Of a stretch of DNA of 33,656 bases, positions 16,189 through 23,951 are shown piece by piece. The stretch comes from an uncultured Blautia sp. GTDB taxonomy: Bacteria; Bacillota_A; Clostridia; Lachnospirales; Lachnospiraceae. The position numbers and the translations under genes are program-made. The stretch covers positions 1 to 33,656 of the forward strand of contig CAJLTE010000028.1 of the NCBI GenBank assembly GCA_905209435.1, given 5' to 3'. The notes under the pieces were generated by a model that ran no database searches, was not told the origin of the DNA, and saw only the letters and a program-made list of their open reading frames with translations. The first letter of the stretch is position 1. Each line of letters starts with the position of its first letter.

Positions 16189-17148
16189 ATGAATATATAT
16201 TTAGCCCCTCTTGAAGGGATTACAGGATACACATACAGACGTGCACTCTATCAGTGTTTTGGTGGATTTGATAAGTATTTCATTCCATTTATTCTGCCGA
16301 ATCAGAAAGGCCATCTCAGCACCAGAGAAAAGAAAGATATTATGCCTGAGAATAACGAAGGAATGTATGCAGTCCCGCAGATCCTGACAAAGAATGCAGA
16401 GGATTTTATTCAGACAGCGGAAACTCTGCAGGAATACGGATATAACGAAGTAAATCTGAATCTTGGCTGTCCGTCAAAGACAGTTGTGACGAAAGGCAGG
16501 GGTGCAGGATTTCTGGACAGACCGGATGAACTGGATAAATTTCTGGATGAAATTTTCAGCAAATGTGATGTGAAAATTTCCATCAAAACCCGCCTGGGAA
16601 TGGATGATCCGGAAGAATTTGAGGACCTGCTGACAATATATAATAAATATCCGCTGGAGGAGCTGATCGTTCATGCAAGAGTGCAGAAAGATTATTACAA
16701 AAATACGCCGCGCCTGGAAAACTTCGGAGAGGCATTGGAGCGTGCCAAAAGTCCGGTATGCTATAACGGAGATATTGTTACTGCAGAGGATTGCACCAGA
16801 CTGAAAGAGATGTTTCCAGAGCTGGACTGTATCATGACAGGCAGAGGAACTTTAAAGAATCCGGCACTTGCAAGAGAAATCCGTGGCGGCGCACCTGCAT
16901 CAAAAGAAGAAATCCGCAGGTTCCATGATATTATGTATCAGGAATATTGCGAAGATCTGTCCGGCGACAGGAATATTCTGTTCCGAATGAAAGAATTATG
17001 GTCGTATCTGGCACCAATGTTTACAAATAATAAGAAATATGCAAAGAAAATCAAGAAAGCTGAAAAATGTGCTGTATATGAAAATGCGGTCAGAGAATTG
17101 TTCAGCTGTGAGCAAATAGTTGGAGAGACGGGAGCTGCAGACAGATAA
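16189..17148 (+). CDS. dus: tRNA-dihydrouridine synthase
   Basis: This FMN-dependent enzyme reduces specific uridines in tRNA loops to dihydrouridine. The 319-residue protein is a TIM barrel starting YLAPLEGITGYTYRRA, with the catalytic Cys94 in NLNLGCPS, the following basic loop KGRGAGFL, and an FMN phosphate-binding segment near MTGRGTLKNP. The C-terminal helical domain is present. It belongs to the Dus superfamily, but which uridine it modifies cannot be told from sequence. The gene stands alone, with AGGAG before the ATG and a strong terminator behind. The 213-base spacer on its left shows only AT-rich promoter-like sequence. Confidence 0.92.
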   Translation: MNIYLAPLEGITGYTYRRALYQCFGGFDKYFIPFILPNQKGHLSTREKKDIMPENNEGMYAVPQILTKNAEDFIQTAETLQEYGYNEVNLNLGCPSKTVVTKGRGAGFLDRPDELDKFLDEIFSKCDVKISIKTRLGMDDPEEFEDLLTIYNKYPLEELIVHARVQKDYYKNTPRLENFGEALERAKSPVCYNGDIVTAEDCTRLKEMFPELDCIMTGRGTLKNPALAREIRGGAPASKEEIRRFHDIMYQEYCEDLSGDRNILFRMKELWSYLAPMFTNNKKYAKKIKKAEKCAVYENAVRELFSCEQIVGETGAADR

Positions 17149-17160
17149 AAAAATATTGAA

Positions 17161-17212
17161 AAAAATCCGCTGACGTGATCGAGCAAGTTAATCATGTCAG
17201 CGGATTTTTTCG
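17161..17212 (+). terminator. Rho-independent terminator of dus
   Basis: AAAAATCCGCTGAC (17161-17174) pairs with the downstream GTCAGCGGATTTTTT, with a smaller inner GAT/ATC pairing, and a T run follows. Confidence 0.93.
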
Positions 17213-17256
17213 TAAAAATGCCGTGTGCTATGAAAAAAGAAGATTGAGAATATCCA

Positions 17257-17272
17257 CTTGATTCGAATCAAG
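17257..17272. repeat. Perfect 16-base palindrome in the dus spacer
   Basis: CTTGATTCGAATCAAG reads the same on both strands. It sits 58 bases before the next gene's -35 box, flanked by GAATAT repeats, and may be a relic of the same hairpin-repeat family as 4401-4450 or an operator. Confidence 0.45.
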
Positions 17273-17329
17273 CAGGCAGCGAATATTTACCAGATATATA
17301 GTATTAAAAACTATATGAAATAGTTTCTC

Positions 17330-17357
17330 TTGACAATAATAAATATTATGATATACT
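17330..17357 (+). promoter_or_regulatory. Promoter of the nitronate-monooxygenase-like gene
   Basis: TTGACA (17330-17335) and TATACT (17352-17357) are 16 bases apart, a near-consensus sigma-A promoter. A small inverted repeat, AAACTA/TAGTTT, lies just upstream of the -35 box. Confidence 0.82.
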
Positions 17358-17405
17358 TTGAATATCAAAATATTTAAACTACAAACAAATAGGAGAAGAA
17401 TCATA

Positions 17406-18455
17406 ATGAAGAATTTCAAAATAGGAGATAAAATCACAAGAGTTCCACTGATCCAGGGCGGAATGGGAGTTGGCATCAGCCTTGGCAGGCTTGCCGGTTC
17501 TGTTGCGAAGGCAGGCGGAGTCGGTATCATTTCTACTGCACAGATCGGTTACAGAGAAGAAGACTTCGACAGAAATCCGGCAGCAGCCAACGAACGCGCC
17601 ATTGCCAGTGAAATGAAAAAAGCCCGCGGGATTTCCGGAGACGGAATCATAGGTTACAACATCATGGTAGCGCTAAAAGAATATGCCGCCCACGTAAAAG
17701 CCGCAGTAAAAGCAGGCGCAGACATCATCATCTCCGGTGCCGGACTTCCCACAGAACTTCCCGAACTGGTAAAAGGCAGCCAGACAAAAATTGCCCCCAT
17801 CGTATCCACAGACAAATCCGCAAAAGTAATCCTGAAATACTGGGAACGAAAATACAAAAGAACTGCAGACCTGGTGGTGATCGAAGGACCACAGGCAGGC
17901 GGACATCTCGGTTTCCACAAAGAAGAACTGGAGAAATATACCGAAGAATCTTACAGTGAAGAGATAAAGAAAATCATTACAACAGTAAAAAGTTACGCAG
18001 AGAAATACCAGACAGAAATTCCCGTGGTCGTAGCCGGTGGCATCTACGACAGAGAAGATGTCCGAAAAGCAGATGCCCTTGGTGCCGACGGCATTCAGGT
18101 AGCCACTCGTTTTATCACGACTGAAGAATGTGATGCCGACATCCGCTACAAAGAAGCCCACTTAAAAGCAAAAGAATCCGACATCGCTATTGTAAAAAGC
18201 CCGGTAGGAATGCCAGGCCGTGCCATTATGAATAAATTCATGACCCGTGTCATGAACGGCGAACAAATCCCCCACAGCCCCTGCCACGGATGCCTCGTAA
18301 AATGCAGTCCAAAAGAAATCCCCTACTGTATCACTGATGGTCTCATCAATGCAGTAAAAGGAAACATAGACGATGGACTCCTCTTCTGCGGCGCAAAAGC
18401 CTGGAAAGCAGATCATCTGCAGACAGTCCCGGAAGTGATCAATGACTTGTTTTGA
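17406..18455 (+). CDS. Nitronate monooxygenase / FabK-like flavoprotein
   Basis: This 349-residue FMN protein belongs to the nitronate monooxygenase (2-nitropropane dioxygenase) superfamily, which also contains the enoyl-ACP reductase FabK. The N-terminus LIQGGMGVGIS, the SGAGLPTELPE segment, EGPQAGGHLGF and the phosphate-binding VVAGGIYDREDV are typical. Most unusual is the C-terminus: cysteines at about 293, 296, 300, 308 and 328 (CHGCLVKC, then two more) that could bind a metal or iron-sulfur cluster. The substrate is unknown. The gene is monocistronic with its own promoter. The ATG at 17406 follows an AGGAG site; an upstream in-frame ATG overlaps the promoter and is rejected. Confidence 0.85.
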   Translation: MKNFKIGDKITRVPLIQGGMGVGISLGRLAGSVAKAGGVGIISTAQIGYREEDFDRNPAAANERAIASEMKKARGISGDGIIGYNIMVALKEYAAHVKAAVKAGADIIISGAGLPTELPELVKGSQTKIAPIVSTDKSAKVILKYWERKYKRTADLVVIEGPQAGGHLGFHKEELEKYTEESYSEEIKKIITTVKSYAEKYQTEIPVVVAGGIYDREDVRKADALGADGIQVATRFITTEECDADIRYKEAHLKAKESDIAIVKSPVGMPGRAIMNKFMTRVMNGEQIPHSPCHGCLVKCSPKEIPYCITDGLINAVKGNIDDGLLFCGAKAWKADHLQTVPEVINDLF

Positions 18456-18584
18456 GTAGAACTTCATGATAAACTGGGGTTAAATGATGAAGCAAGTTCT
18501 TATTTAATTGAGTAAAATAATAAGCGGTAGCTATTTATTGTTATATAGTTGAGATTGAACTTTTTTTGATGGAGGTGTTCGCAT

Positions 18585-20279
18585 ATGAGTCAAACAGTAT
18601 CCCTGGGAGCACAGGATTTTGCATACATCAGAGAAAACGACTGCTTTTTTGTAGATAAAACTGATTTTATCAGAGAATGGTGGGAGAATAAAGACGCAGT
18701 TACACTGATCACACGCCCACGCAGATTCGGAAAGACGCTGAATTTGAGTATGATGGAATGTTTTTTTTCTGTTGCATACAAGAACAGAAGTGACTTATTT
18801 AAGGGATTATCCATCTGGAAAAAAGAAGAATATCGCAAACTTCAGGGAACATATCCGGTAATATATATGAGTTTTGCAAATATTAAAGGAAGCACCTTTC
18901 AGTCTGCCAGAGAGGGAATTATACAGAGCCTGGTCAGATTGTATGGAAAATATGCACATATTCGAAATGCTGAATTTATGTCGCAGCAGGATCAGGAATT
19001 CTTTGATTCCGTGCGTCTTGAAATGTCAGATACAACTGCTGCACTGGCTGTCAGTTCGCTGTCCGATTATCTGAGCCGTTATTATGGAAAAAAAGTGCTG
19101 ATTTTTCTTGATGAATACGATACTCCTCTACAGGAAGCGTATGTAAATGGATTCTGGAAAGAACTGGTTGATTTTATGCGGGGGTTATTTAATGCAACTT
19201 TTAAGAGCAACCCGTTTCTGGAACGTGGTCTGCTGACTGGCATTACCAGAGTCAGCAAGGAATCCATTTTTTCAGATTTAAACAATCTTACAGTAGTAAC
19301 GACAACATCAGAAAAATACAGTACACAGTTTGGATTTACTCAGGATGAAGTTTCATACACACTTGAAGAATATGGACTGGAAGCGCAGAAAGAAAAAGTA
19401 AAATACTGGTACGATGGTTTTTCTTTTGGAAACCAGAAAGAAATGTATAACCCATGGTCCATTACCTGTTTTCTGGAGGAAAGAAAATTTAAACCATACT
19501 GGGTCAACACCAGCTCTAATGAGATGATCACTGCGCTGATCCAGAGAGGAAATGCCGAAACCAAAACAATTATGGAGGAACTCCTTGAGGGAAGAGAACT
19601 TGTAACAGAGATTGACGAAGAAATTATTTTTGAACAGCTTGGGAAAAAGAAAAACGCCATATGGAGTCTGTTGCTTGCAAGCGGGTATCTGAAAGTAGAT
19701 AAAGTCTGTATGGACGAGCAGACCGATCGTTATATATATTATCTGAGTATTACTAACAGGGAAGTTCGGATGATGTTTGAAAACATGATCCGGGACTGGT
19801 TTTCGGATGAAGATGTTCCATATAATGAATTTGTCCGTGCATTGCTGCGTGATGATGTAAAGGAAATGAATCGTTATATGAATGATATATCTATGGCAAC
19901 ATTCAGTTATTTCGATGTCGGTAATTCTCAGAATTATTACACATCAAAATCAGACAGACCAGAACGCTTTTACCATGGATTTGTACTGGGACTGATTGTA
20001 GAATTGAAGGGAAGATACCACATATCTTCCAACAGAGAAAGTGGCTATGGACGTTACGATGTTATGCTGGAACCTGTCAACGAAACAGACCTGGCGTTTG
20101 TTCTGGAATTTAAAACATCTGAAGAAGGAGAAAAAACACTGCAAGATACCGTAGCAGCAGCCAGAAAACAGATACAGGATAAACAGTATACCAGAGTACT
20201 GGAAACAAGAGGAATAAAGCCGGAGAGAATACGGTGTTATGGGTTTGCGTTTCAGGGGAAGAAAGTATTGATTGGGTGA
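18585..20279 (+). CDS. AAA-ATPase-like / PD-(D/E)XK nuclease-like protein
   Basis: This 564-residue protein has the two-domain layout very common in gut Firmicutes and Bacteroidetes. The N-terminal AAA-ATPase-like domain (Pfam AAA-ATPase_like) has a Walker A variant RPRRFGKT at 44-51 and a Walker B with LDEYD at 175-179. The C-terminal PD-(D/E)XK-type domain (PDDEXK_9) has GRYDVMLEP followed by LAFVLEFK, giving the D...ExK triad. The cellular role of this family is not established; roles in DNA defence or mobile DNA have been suggested because it occurs in many copies. The gene stands alone with a GGAGGTG ribosome site and its own terminator. It is intact. Confidence 0.88.
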   Translation: MSQTVSLGAQDFAYIRENDCFFVDKTDFIREWWENKDAVTLITRPRRFGKTLNLSMMECFFSVAYKNRSDLFKGLSIWKKEEYRKLQGTYPVIYMSFANIKGSTFQSAREGIIQSLVRLYGKYAHIRNAEFMSQQDQEFFDSVRLEMSDTTAALAVSSLSDYLSRYYGKKVLIFLDEYDTPLQEAYVNGFWKELVDFMRGLFNATFKSNPFLERGLLTGITRVSKESIFSDLNNLTVVTTTSEKYSTQFGFTQDEVSYTLEEYGLEAQKEKVKYWYDGFSFGNQKEMYNPWSITCFLEERKFKPYWVNTSSNEMITALIQRGNAETKTIMEELLEGRELVTEIDEEIIFEQLGKKKNAIWSLLLASGYLKVDKVCMDEQTDRYIYYLSITNREVRMMFENMIRDWFSDEDVPYNEFVRALLRDDVKEMNRYMNDISMATFSYFDVGNSQNYYTSKSDRPERFYHGFVLGLIVELKGRYHISSNRESGYGRYDVMLEPVNETDLAFVLEFKTSEEGEKTLQDTVAAARKQIQDKQYTRVLETRGIKPERIRCYGFAFQGKKVLIG

Positions 20280-20286
20280 AAATTTG

Positions 20287-20345
20287 AAAACCTTGAGATT
20301 TCTATTGGAAATTTTAAATTTTCAAAGAAATTTCAAAGTTTTTAA
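20287..20345 (+). terminator. Long AT-rich hairpin terminator
   Basis: About 26 paired positions, including wobble pairs, run from AAAACCTTGAG (20287) to CAAAGTTTTT, with the self-complementary centre AATTTTAAATT. It ends in a T run just after the AAA-ATPase-like gene. Confidence 0.7.
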
Positions 20346-20352
20346 TGAAAAT

Positions 20353-20427
20353 AATACTTAGATAGAGGGATTGATTTTTCAATATTTATCACGTATTATT
20401 AATTCCAAAGTATGTTTGTTGGAACTA
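20353..20427 (+). promoter_or_regulatory. Promoter of the aldo/keto reductase gene (shared promoter module, copy 1)
   Basis: TTGATT (20371-20376) and TATTAT (20394-20399) lie 17 bases apart. The 75-base region aligns without gaps to 23591-23665, sharing AATACTT, GGGATTGATTTTT, CGTATTAT, TGTTTG and ACTA at identical spacing. Confidence 0.75.
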
Positions 20428-20457
20428 ATTCAATGCTTATAAATGGAGGAAGCCGTT

Positions 20458-21420
20458 ATGAACAGAATAAAGATTCAAGACACAGACCTGGAGTTATCCA
20501 GACTGGGATTAGGATGCGTGAAAGCCGGTGTGAAATGGGACGGACAGGAAGCTTTTAATCTGTTTGATGCATTCCTGGATATGGGTGGAAATGTATATGA
20601 CACTGCAAGAGTATATTCAGACTGGATCCCGTCTGAGAGAGGACGCAGTGAGCGTGTGATCGGCCAGTGGCTGGCACAGAGCGGTAAGCGCCATGACATT
20701 ATTCTGGTAAGCAAGGGCGGTCATCCGGATATGACAAAGCCAAATCCGGACATGCATCAGTCAAGGATCAATGAAAGAAGCGTAAGATACGATCTGGAAG
20801 AGTCCTTAAGAGTACTGGGAACAGACTATATTGATATTTATTTCTATCACAGAGATAATGAAGAAATTCCAGTTTCCGAACTGATAGATCTTATGGAAGA
20901 TTTCAGACAGCAGGGGAAAATCCGTTACTATGCATGCTCCAACTGGACAACTGCCAGAATGAAAGAAGCAGATGCTTATGCTGCATCCAAAGGCTATCGC
21001 GGTTTTGTGGCAAATGAGGCATTATATAATGTTGGTGAACCATGGATGAAACCTATGGCAGATGATACACTTGTAATGCTGGATGAAGAAATGCAGAAAT
21101 ATCACGAGGAGAATCCACGAAACCTGGCAATGCCGTATTCATCTGTCTGCAATGGATTCTTCCACAAACTTTTTGCAGAAGGCAAAGGCGCAGTTTCCGG
21201 TTCAGAATATTACACAGAGGGAAATCTGAAGAATGCAGAACGCCTTCATGAGCTGATGGAAGAGTACGAGATTTCTGTTACCCAGGCAGTTCTTGGATAT
21301 CTTACCTGCCAGAAATTCCCTTGCCTGCCATTATATGGACCGAGAAATATTGCAGACCTGAAAGAAGCTATGGAAACATTCAGAATTCCATTCAGACTGG
21401 AAGACTATCCGCAGAAATAG
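20458..21420 (+). CDS. Aldo/keto reductase
   Basis: This 320-residue NAD(P)H-dependent oxidoreductase has the aldo/keto reductase TIM-barrel fold. The catalytic tetrad can be read as Asp48 and Tyr53 (VYDTARVYSD), Lys86 (VSKGGH) and His131 (FYHRDN). The segment GKIRYYACSNW is the usual strand before the cofactor site, and the C-terminal PLYGPRNIADLKEAME matches the cofactor-binding end. Substrate is not predictable; the closest general type is the YhdN/general-stress group. The start ATG at 20458 is preferred over 20443 because GGAGG at 20446-20450 fits it. The gene is monocistronic and shares its promoter type with the MNT remnant. Confidence 0.9.
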   Translation: MNRIKIQDTDLELSRLGLGCVKAGVKWDGQEAFNLFDAFLDMGGNVYDTARVYSDWIPSERGRSERVIGQWLAQSGKRHDIILVSKGGHPDMTKPNPDMHQSRINERSVRYDLEESLRVLGTDYIDIYFYHRDNEEIPVSELIDLMEDFRQQGKIRYYACSNWTTARMKEADAYAASKGYRGFVANEALYNVGEPWMKPMADDTLVMLDEEMQKYHEENPRNLAMPYSSVCNGFFHKLFAEGKGAVSGSEYYTEGNLKNAERLHELMEEYEISVTQAVLGYLTCQKFPCLPLYGPRNIADLKEAMETFRIPFRLEDYPQK

Positions 21421-21538
21421 AATGGTAAAAGCGTTTGTTTAGAATGGGAATGCCGAAAAGAAAATAGTATAAATTCTCAATAAAAAACAGCGGAAGAACA
21501 AAGGACAGAAAAGCTTAATTTTATAGAAGAACACAACT

Positions 21539-21636
21539 TAAGGGGCGAACGTTTTGATAGGATACCTCTTAAGTAGACAAGGTAAATAACCAAAATCTAC
21601 TTAGAAGGTATCATATCAGTTAATGTTCGCCCCTTA
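21539..21636. repeat. 98-base near-perfect hairpin, MITE-like, between convergent genes
   Basis: The outer arms TAAGGGGCGAAC (21539-21550) and GTTCGCCCCTTA (21625-21636) are perfectly complementary. The pairing continues inward through GATACCT/AGGTATC and TAAGTAGA/TCTACTTA to a loop of about 18 bases. It may terminate both converging transcripts, but its length and clean ends resemble a small non-autonomous mobile element. Confidence 0.7.
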
Positions 21637-21654
21637 TTATAGGTTATAAATTAT

Positions 21655-23016
21655 TTAATCCCGAATTTCAGCAAGTGCTTTTTTAAACTGAACTGTAAAT
21701 AGAACAGATGTAAAGAGCACTGCAATAATATCCGCAATCGGTTCTGCCATATATACGCCGGTAGTCGGGTTGGATACCATATGAGGCATTATATAAATAA
21801 GCGGGATCAGCAGTACAAATTTACGGACAACCGCAACAATAATAGAATTTACTGCTTTTCCAAGAGAAGTAAATGTCATCTGGCAGGCAATCTGGATACC
21901 GAACAGGAACAGACCGCCAAGATAGATTTTCAGCATTGGCGCAGTAAATTCGATAAGGCTTGTATCTGCTGTAAAAATGCTTACAAATACTCTCGGAACA
22001 AGCTGTACAGCAGCCCAGAGAATTGCAGAATATGACAGACAGACAATCAGAAGTAAACGGAAAGTTCTCTTCACTCTGTCTGCATTTTTTGCCCCATAAT
22101 TGTAACTGGAAATGGGCTGTGCTCCCTGCGCGATTCCCTGAAGTGGAAGCATGGCAAACTGCATAACACTGGTTAAAATTGTCATAGCTCCGACTGCGAT
22201 ATCTCCTCCGTAGCGAAGCAGGGAAGAATTAAAGCAGACAGATACAACGCTTTCGCTTGCCTGCATAATGAAAGCAGCAAGTCCAAGTGCGACACATGGG
22301 AGAATTACCTTTGGTATCAGACGCATATATTTCTTTCTGAGATGAAGCTGAGTCTTCTTACCGCAAAGAAACAGAACAACCCAGATTGTAGAAATCGCCT
22401 GAGAGATAATAGTTGCCAGCGCTGCACCTTTTACGCCCATATGGAAAGCAAAGATAAAGACAGGGTCTAAGGCAATATTGCAGACAGCACCGATCAGGAC
22501 AGATACCATGGAAATGTTTGTAAATCCCTGCGCAGTGATAAATGCGTTCATACCAAGGGTTAACTGTACAAACAATGTACCGAAAGCGTAGATATTCATA
22601 TAATCTACAGCATAACTGATCGTATTATCACTGGCACCGAAAGCCAGCAATAAATCTTTTCCCCAGATCAGCAGGACTGCTGTCAGAATAACAGAAATAA
22701 TAACCTGCAGACTAAAACAGTTGCCTAATATATTTTCGGCAGAGTCATTATCCTGTTTTCCCATATAGATAGAAGCTCTTGGTGCACCACCGGAACTGAC
22801 CAGTGCAGCAAAAGCGGAAACGATCATAATGATCGGCATGCAAACTCCTACACCGGTAAGTGCCAGACTTCCCTCCACCGGGATATGGCCGATATAAATT
22901 CGGTCTACAATGTTATAAAGCATGTTGATAAGCTGGGCGATCACCGTTGGAATAGACAGCTTCAGCAGAAGCTTCCCAACAGGTTCCGTACCCAGAAAGT
23001 TTTTATTGTCCTGCAT
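21655..23016 (-). CDS. MATE-family multidrug efflux transporter
   Basis: This 453-residue inner-membrane protein has about twelve hydrophobic segments in two related halves and belongs to the MATE family (DinF/NorM-like), which exports cationic drugs or metabolites in exchange for Na+ or H+. The opening PVGKLLLKLSIPTVIAQL and the segment IVDRIYIGHIP are characteristic of the first membrane helices. A second-half motif AQGAQPISSYNYGAKN is also typical. A MarR-type regulator gene lies 48 bases upstream on the same strand, so the pair is probably one operon that the regulator represses. The exported compound is unknown. The ribosome site is AGGGAGG. Confidence 0.93.
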   Translation of the reverse strand: MQDNKNFLGTEPVGKLLLKLSIPTVIAQLINMLYNIVDRIYIGHIPVEGSLALTGVGVCMPIIMIVSAFAALVSSGGAPRASIYMGKQDNDSAENILGNCFSLQVIISVILTAVLLIWGKDLLLAFGASDNTISYAVDYMNIYAFGTLFVQLTLGMNAFITAQGFTNISMVSVLIGAVCNIALDPVFIFAFHMGVKGAALATIISQAISTIWVVLFLCGKKTQLHLRKKYMRLIPKVILPCVALGLAAFIMQASESVVSVCFNSSLLRYGGDIAVGAMTILTSVMQFAMLPLQGIAQGAQPISSYNYGAKNADRVKRTFRLLLIVCLSYSAILWAAVQLVPRVFVSIFTADTSLIEFTAPMLKIYLGGLFLFGIQIACQMTFTSLGKAVNSIIVAVVRKFVLLIPLIYIMPHMVSNPTTGVYMAEPIADIIAVLFTSVLFTVQFKKALAEIRD

Positions 23017-23064
23017 GGACGTACCTCCCTTTAAAATTTTTAATAACTCAGGCGAATTTGCCGG

Positions 23065-23499
23065 TCATTCATTCATCATCTGGCGTGCATTAGCTGCCAT
23101 AGATTCAATGATTTCTTTGTAAATACTCATGTGCTCTTCTGGAATATTGAGAATCAGTCGTTGGTTAAAATCCTGCTGCATTTTAAGCCCTGCTTTAAGA
23201 ATTGGTTCCGCTTTTTCCGTACAGGAAAGCAAGATTTTCCGCCTGTCTCCGGCAACAGTCCCCCTCTGCAGATAGCCTGCAGTTACCAGCTTATCCACAT
23301 GCACAGATACCAGATTCTTTTTTATATTTCGAAATTCACTGATCTGCTGGGCAGTACATAAATCCGGATTATTCTTCAGAAACATTAAAATATCGAAAGA
23401 AACTTGCGGAATGTCAAATTCATGAAGAATAGGCTCGCACATTTTATTGTAAGCACTCAGAGCATCATGGAAGAAAGTTATGAATGTGGATGGAGTCAT
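23065..23499 (-). CDS. MarR-family transcriptional regulator
   Basis: The protein is a 144-residue winged helix-turn-helix regulator of the MarR type. The DNA-binding part runs from about residue 35 to 100, with LCTAQQISEFRNIKKNLVSVHVDKL as helix-turn-helix region and GDRRKILLSCTEKA as the wing and following strand. Long helices at both ends would form the dimer. It precedes the MATE transporter gene, and an inverted repeat overlaps its own -10 box, so it most likely represses the pair until a ligand releases it. The ligand is unknown. Confidence 0.92.
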   Translation of the reverse strand: MTPSTFITFFHDALSAYNKMCEPILHEFDIPQVSFDILMFLKNNPDLCTAQQISEFRNIKKNLVSVHVDKLVTAGYLQRGTVAGDRRKILLSCTEKAEPILKAGLKMQQDFNQRLILNIPEEHMSIYKEIIESMAANARQMMNE

Positions 23500-23543
23500 A
23501 GCATAGATTCACCTCTCTTCTGAAAAAAAGTATTTTTTTGAAC

Positions 23544-23580
23544 TGTATTAAATAATACATTATAGCTAAAGGAAAGTCAA
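23544..23580 (-). promoter_or_regulatory. Promoter and likely MarR operator of the marR-MATE pair
   Basis: On the minus strand TTGACT (23575-23580) and TATTAT (23552-23557) are 17 bases apart. The inverted repeat TGTATTA-AA-TAATACA (23544-23559) covers the -10 box, the expected place for an autoregulatory operator. Confidence 0.75.
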
Positions 23581-23590
23581 TGTAAGTGTT

Positions 23591-23665
23591 AATACTTTTG
23601 GGCAGGGATTGATTTTTTTTCAGGTATCTCGTATTATAAATCTTAAGATGTGTTTGATATGACTA
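23591..23665 (+). promoter_or_regulatory. Promoter before the MNT remnant (shared promoter module, copy 2)
   Basis: TTGATT (23609-23614) and TATTAT (23632-23637) are 17 bases apart. The region aligns without gaps to 20353-20427 at about two thirds of positions. Confidence 0.72.
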
Positions 23666-23690
23666 TGGGTATAAAGGAAAAGTGTAAGGC

Positions 23691-23934
23691 ATGCAGATAG
23701 AAGAAATTTTACAGGAAATTATACGAATATGCGTAAATAATTCGGCAACAAAAGTTATACTATTTGGTTCAAGAGCAAAAGGAACTGCGCTGGAAAGAAG
23801 TGATATAGATATTGCTGTATGCGGTACAAAAGATAACGGGAAACTCCGAGAAGAACTGGAAGATATTTGATTTGGTTAAATTCGAAGAATTTCAGAAGCG
23901 TGTAGAACAGTTGCTTTCAGAAGAGAATTACTAA
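23691..23934 (+). pseudogene. Frameshifted MNT-type nucleotidyltransferase
   Basis: The first frame from the ATG at 23691 gives 59 residues with the minimal nucleotidyltransferase signature FGSRAKGTALERSDIDIAV, the GS...DxD metal site of MntA/KNTase proteins. It stops at 23868-23870. The missing C-terminal part is readable in another frame from 23866 to 23934 (FDLVKFEEFQKRVEQLL). A small deletion before that point would explain the break. Intact relatives are about 100 residues and act as antitoxins or AMP-transferases, usually beside a HEPN-domain (HepT) partner, which is absent here. This is therefore probably the remnant of a toxin-antitoxin type pair. A sequencing error cannot be excluded. 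The D-lactate-type dehydrogenase begins 17 bases later. Confidence 0.75.
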
Positions 23935-23951
23935 GGGGAAAAAGGGCACAT

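Noticed and set aside
23691..23870. The 59-residue MNT frame as an intact small gene
   Set aside because: The C-terminal segment typical of the family continues in another frame right at the stop, so a frameshift explains it better.
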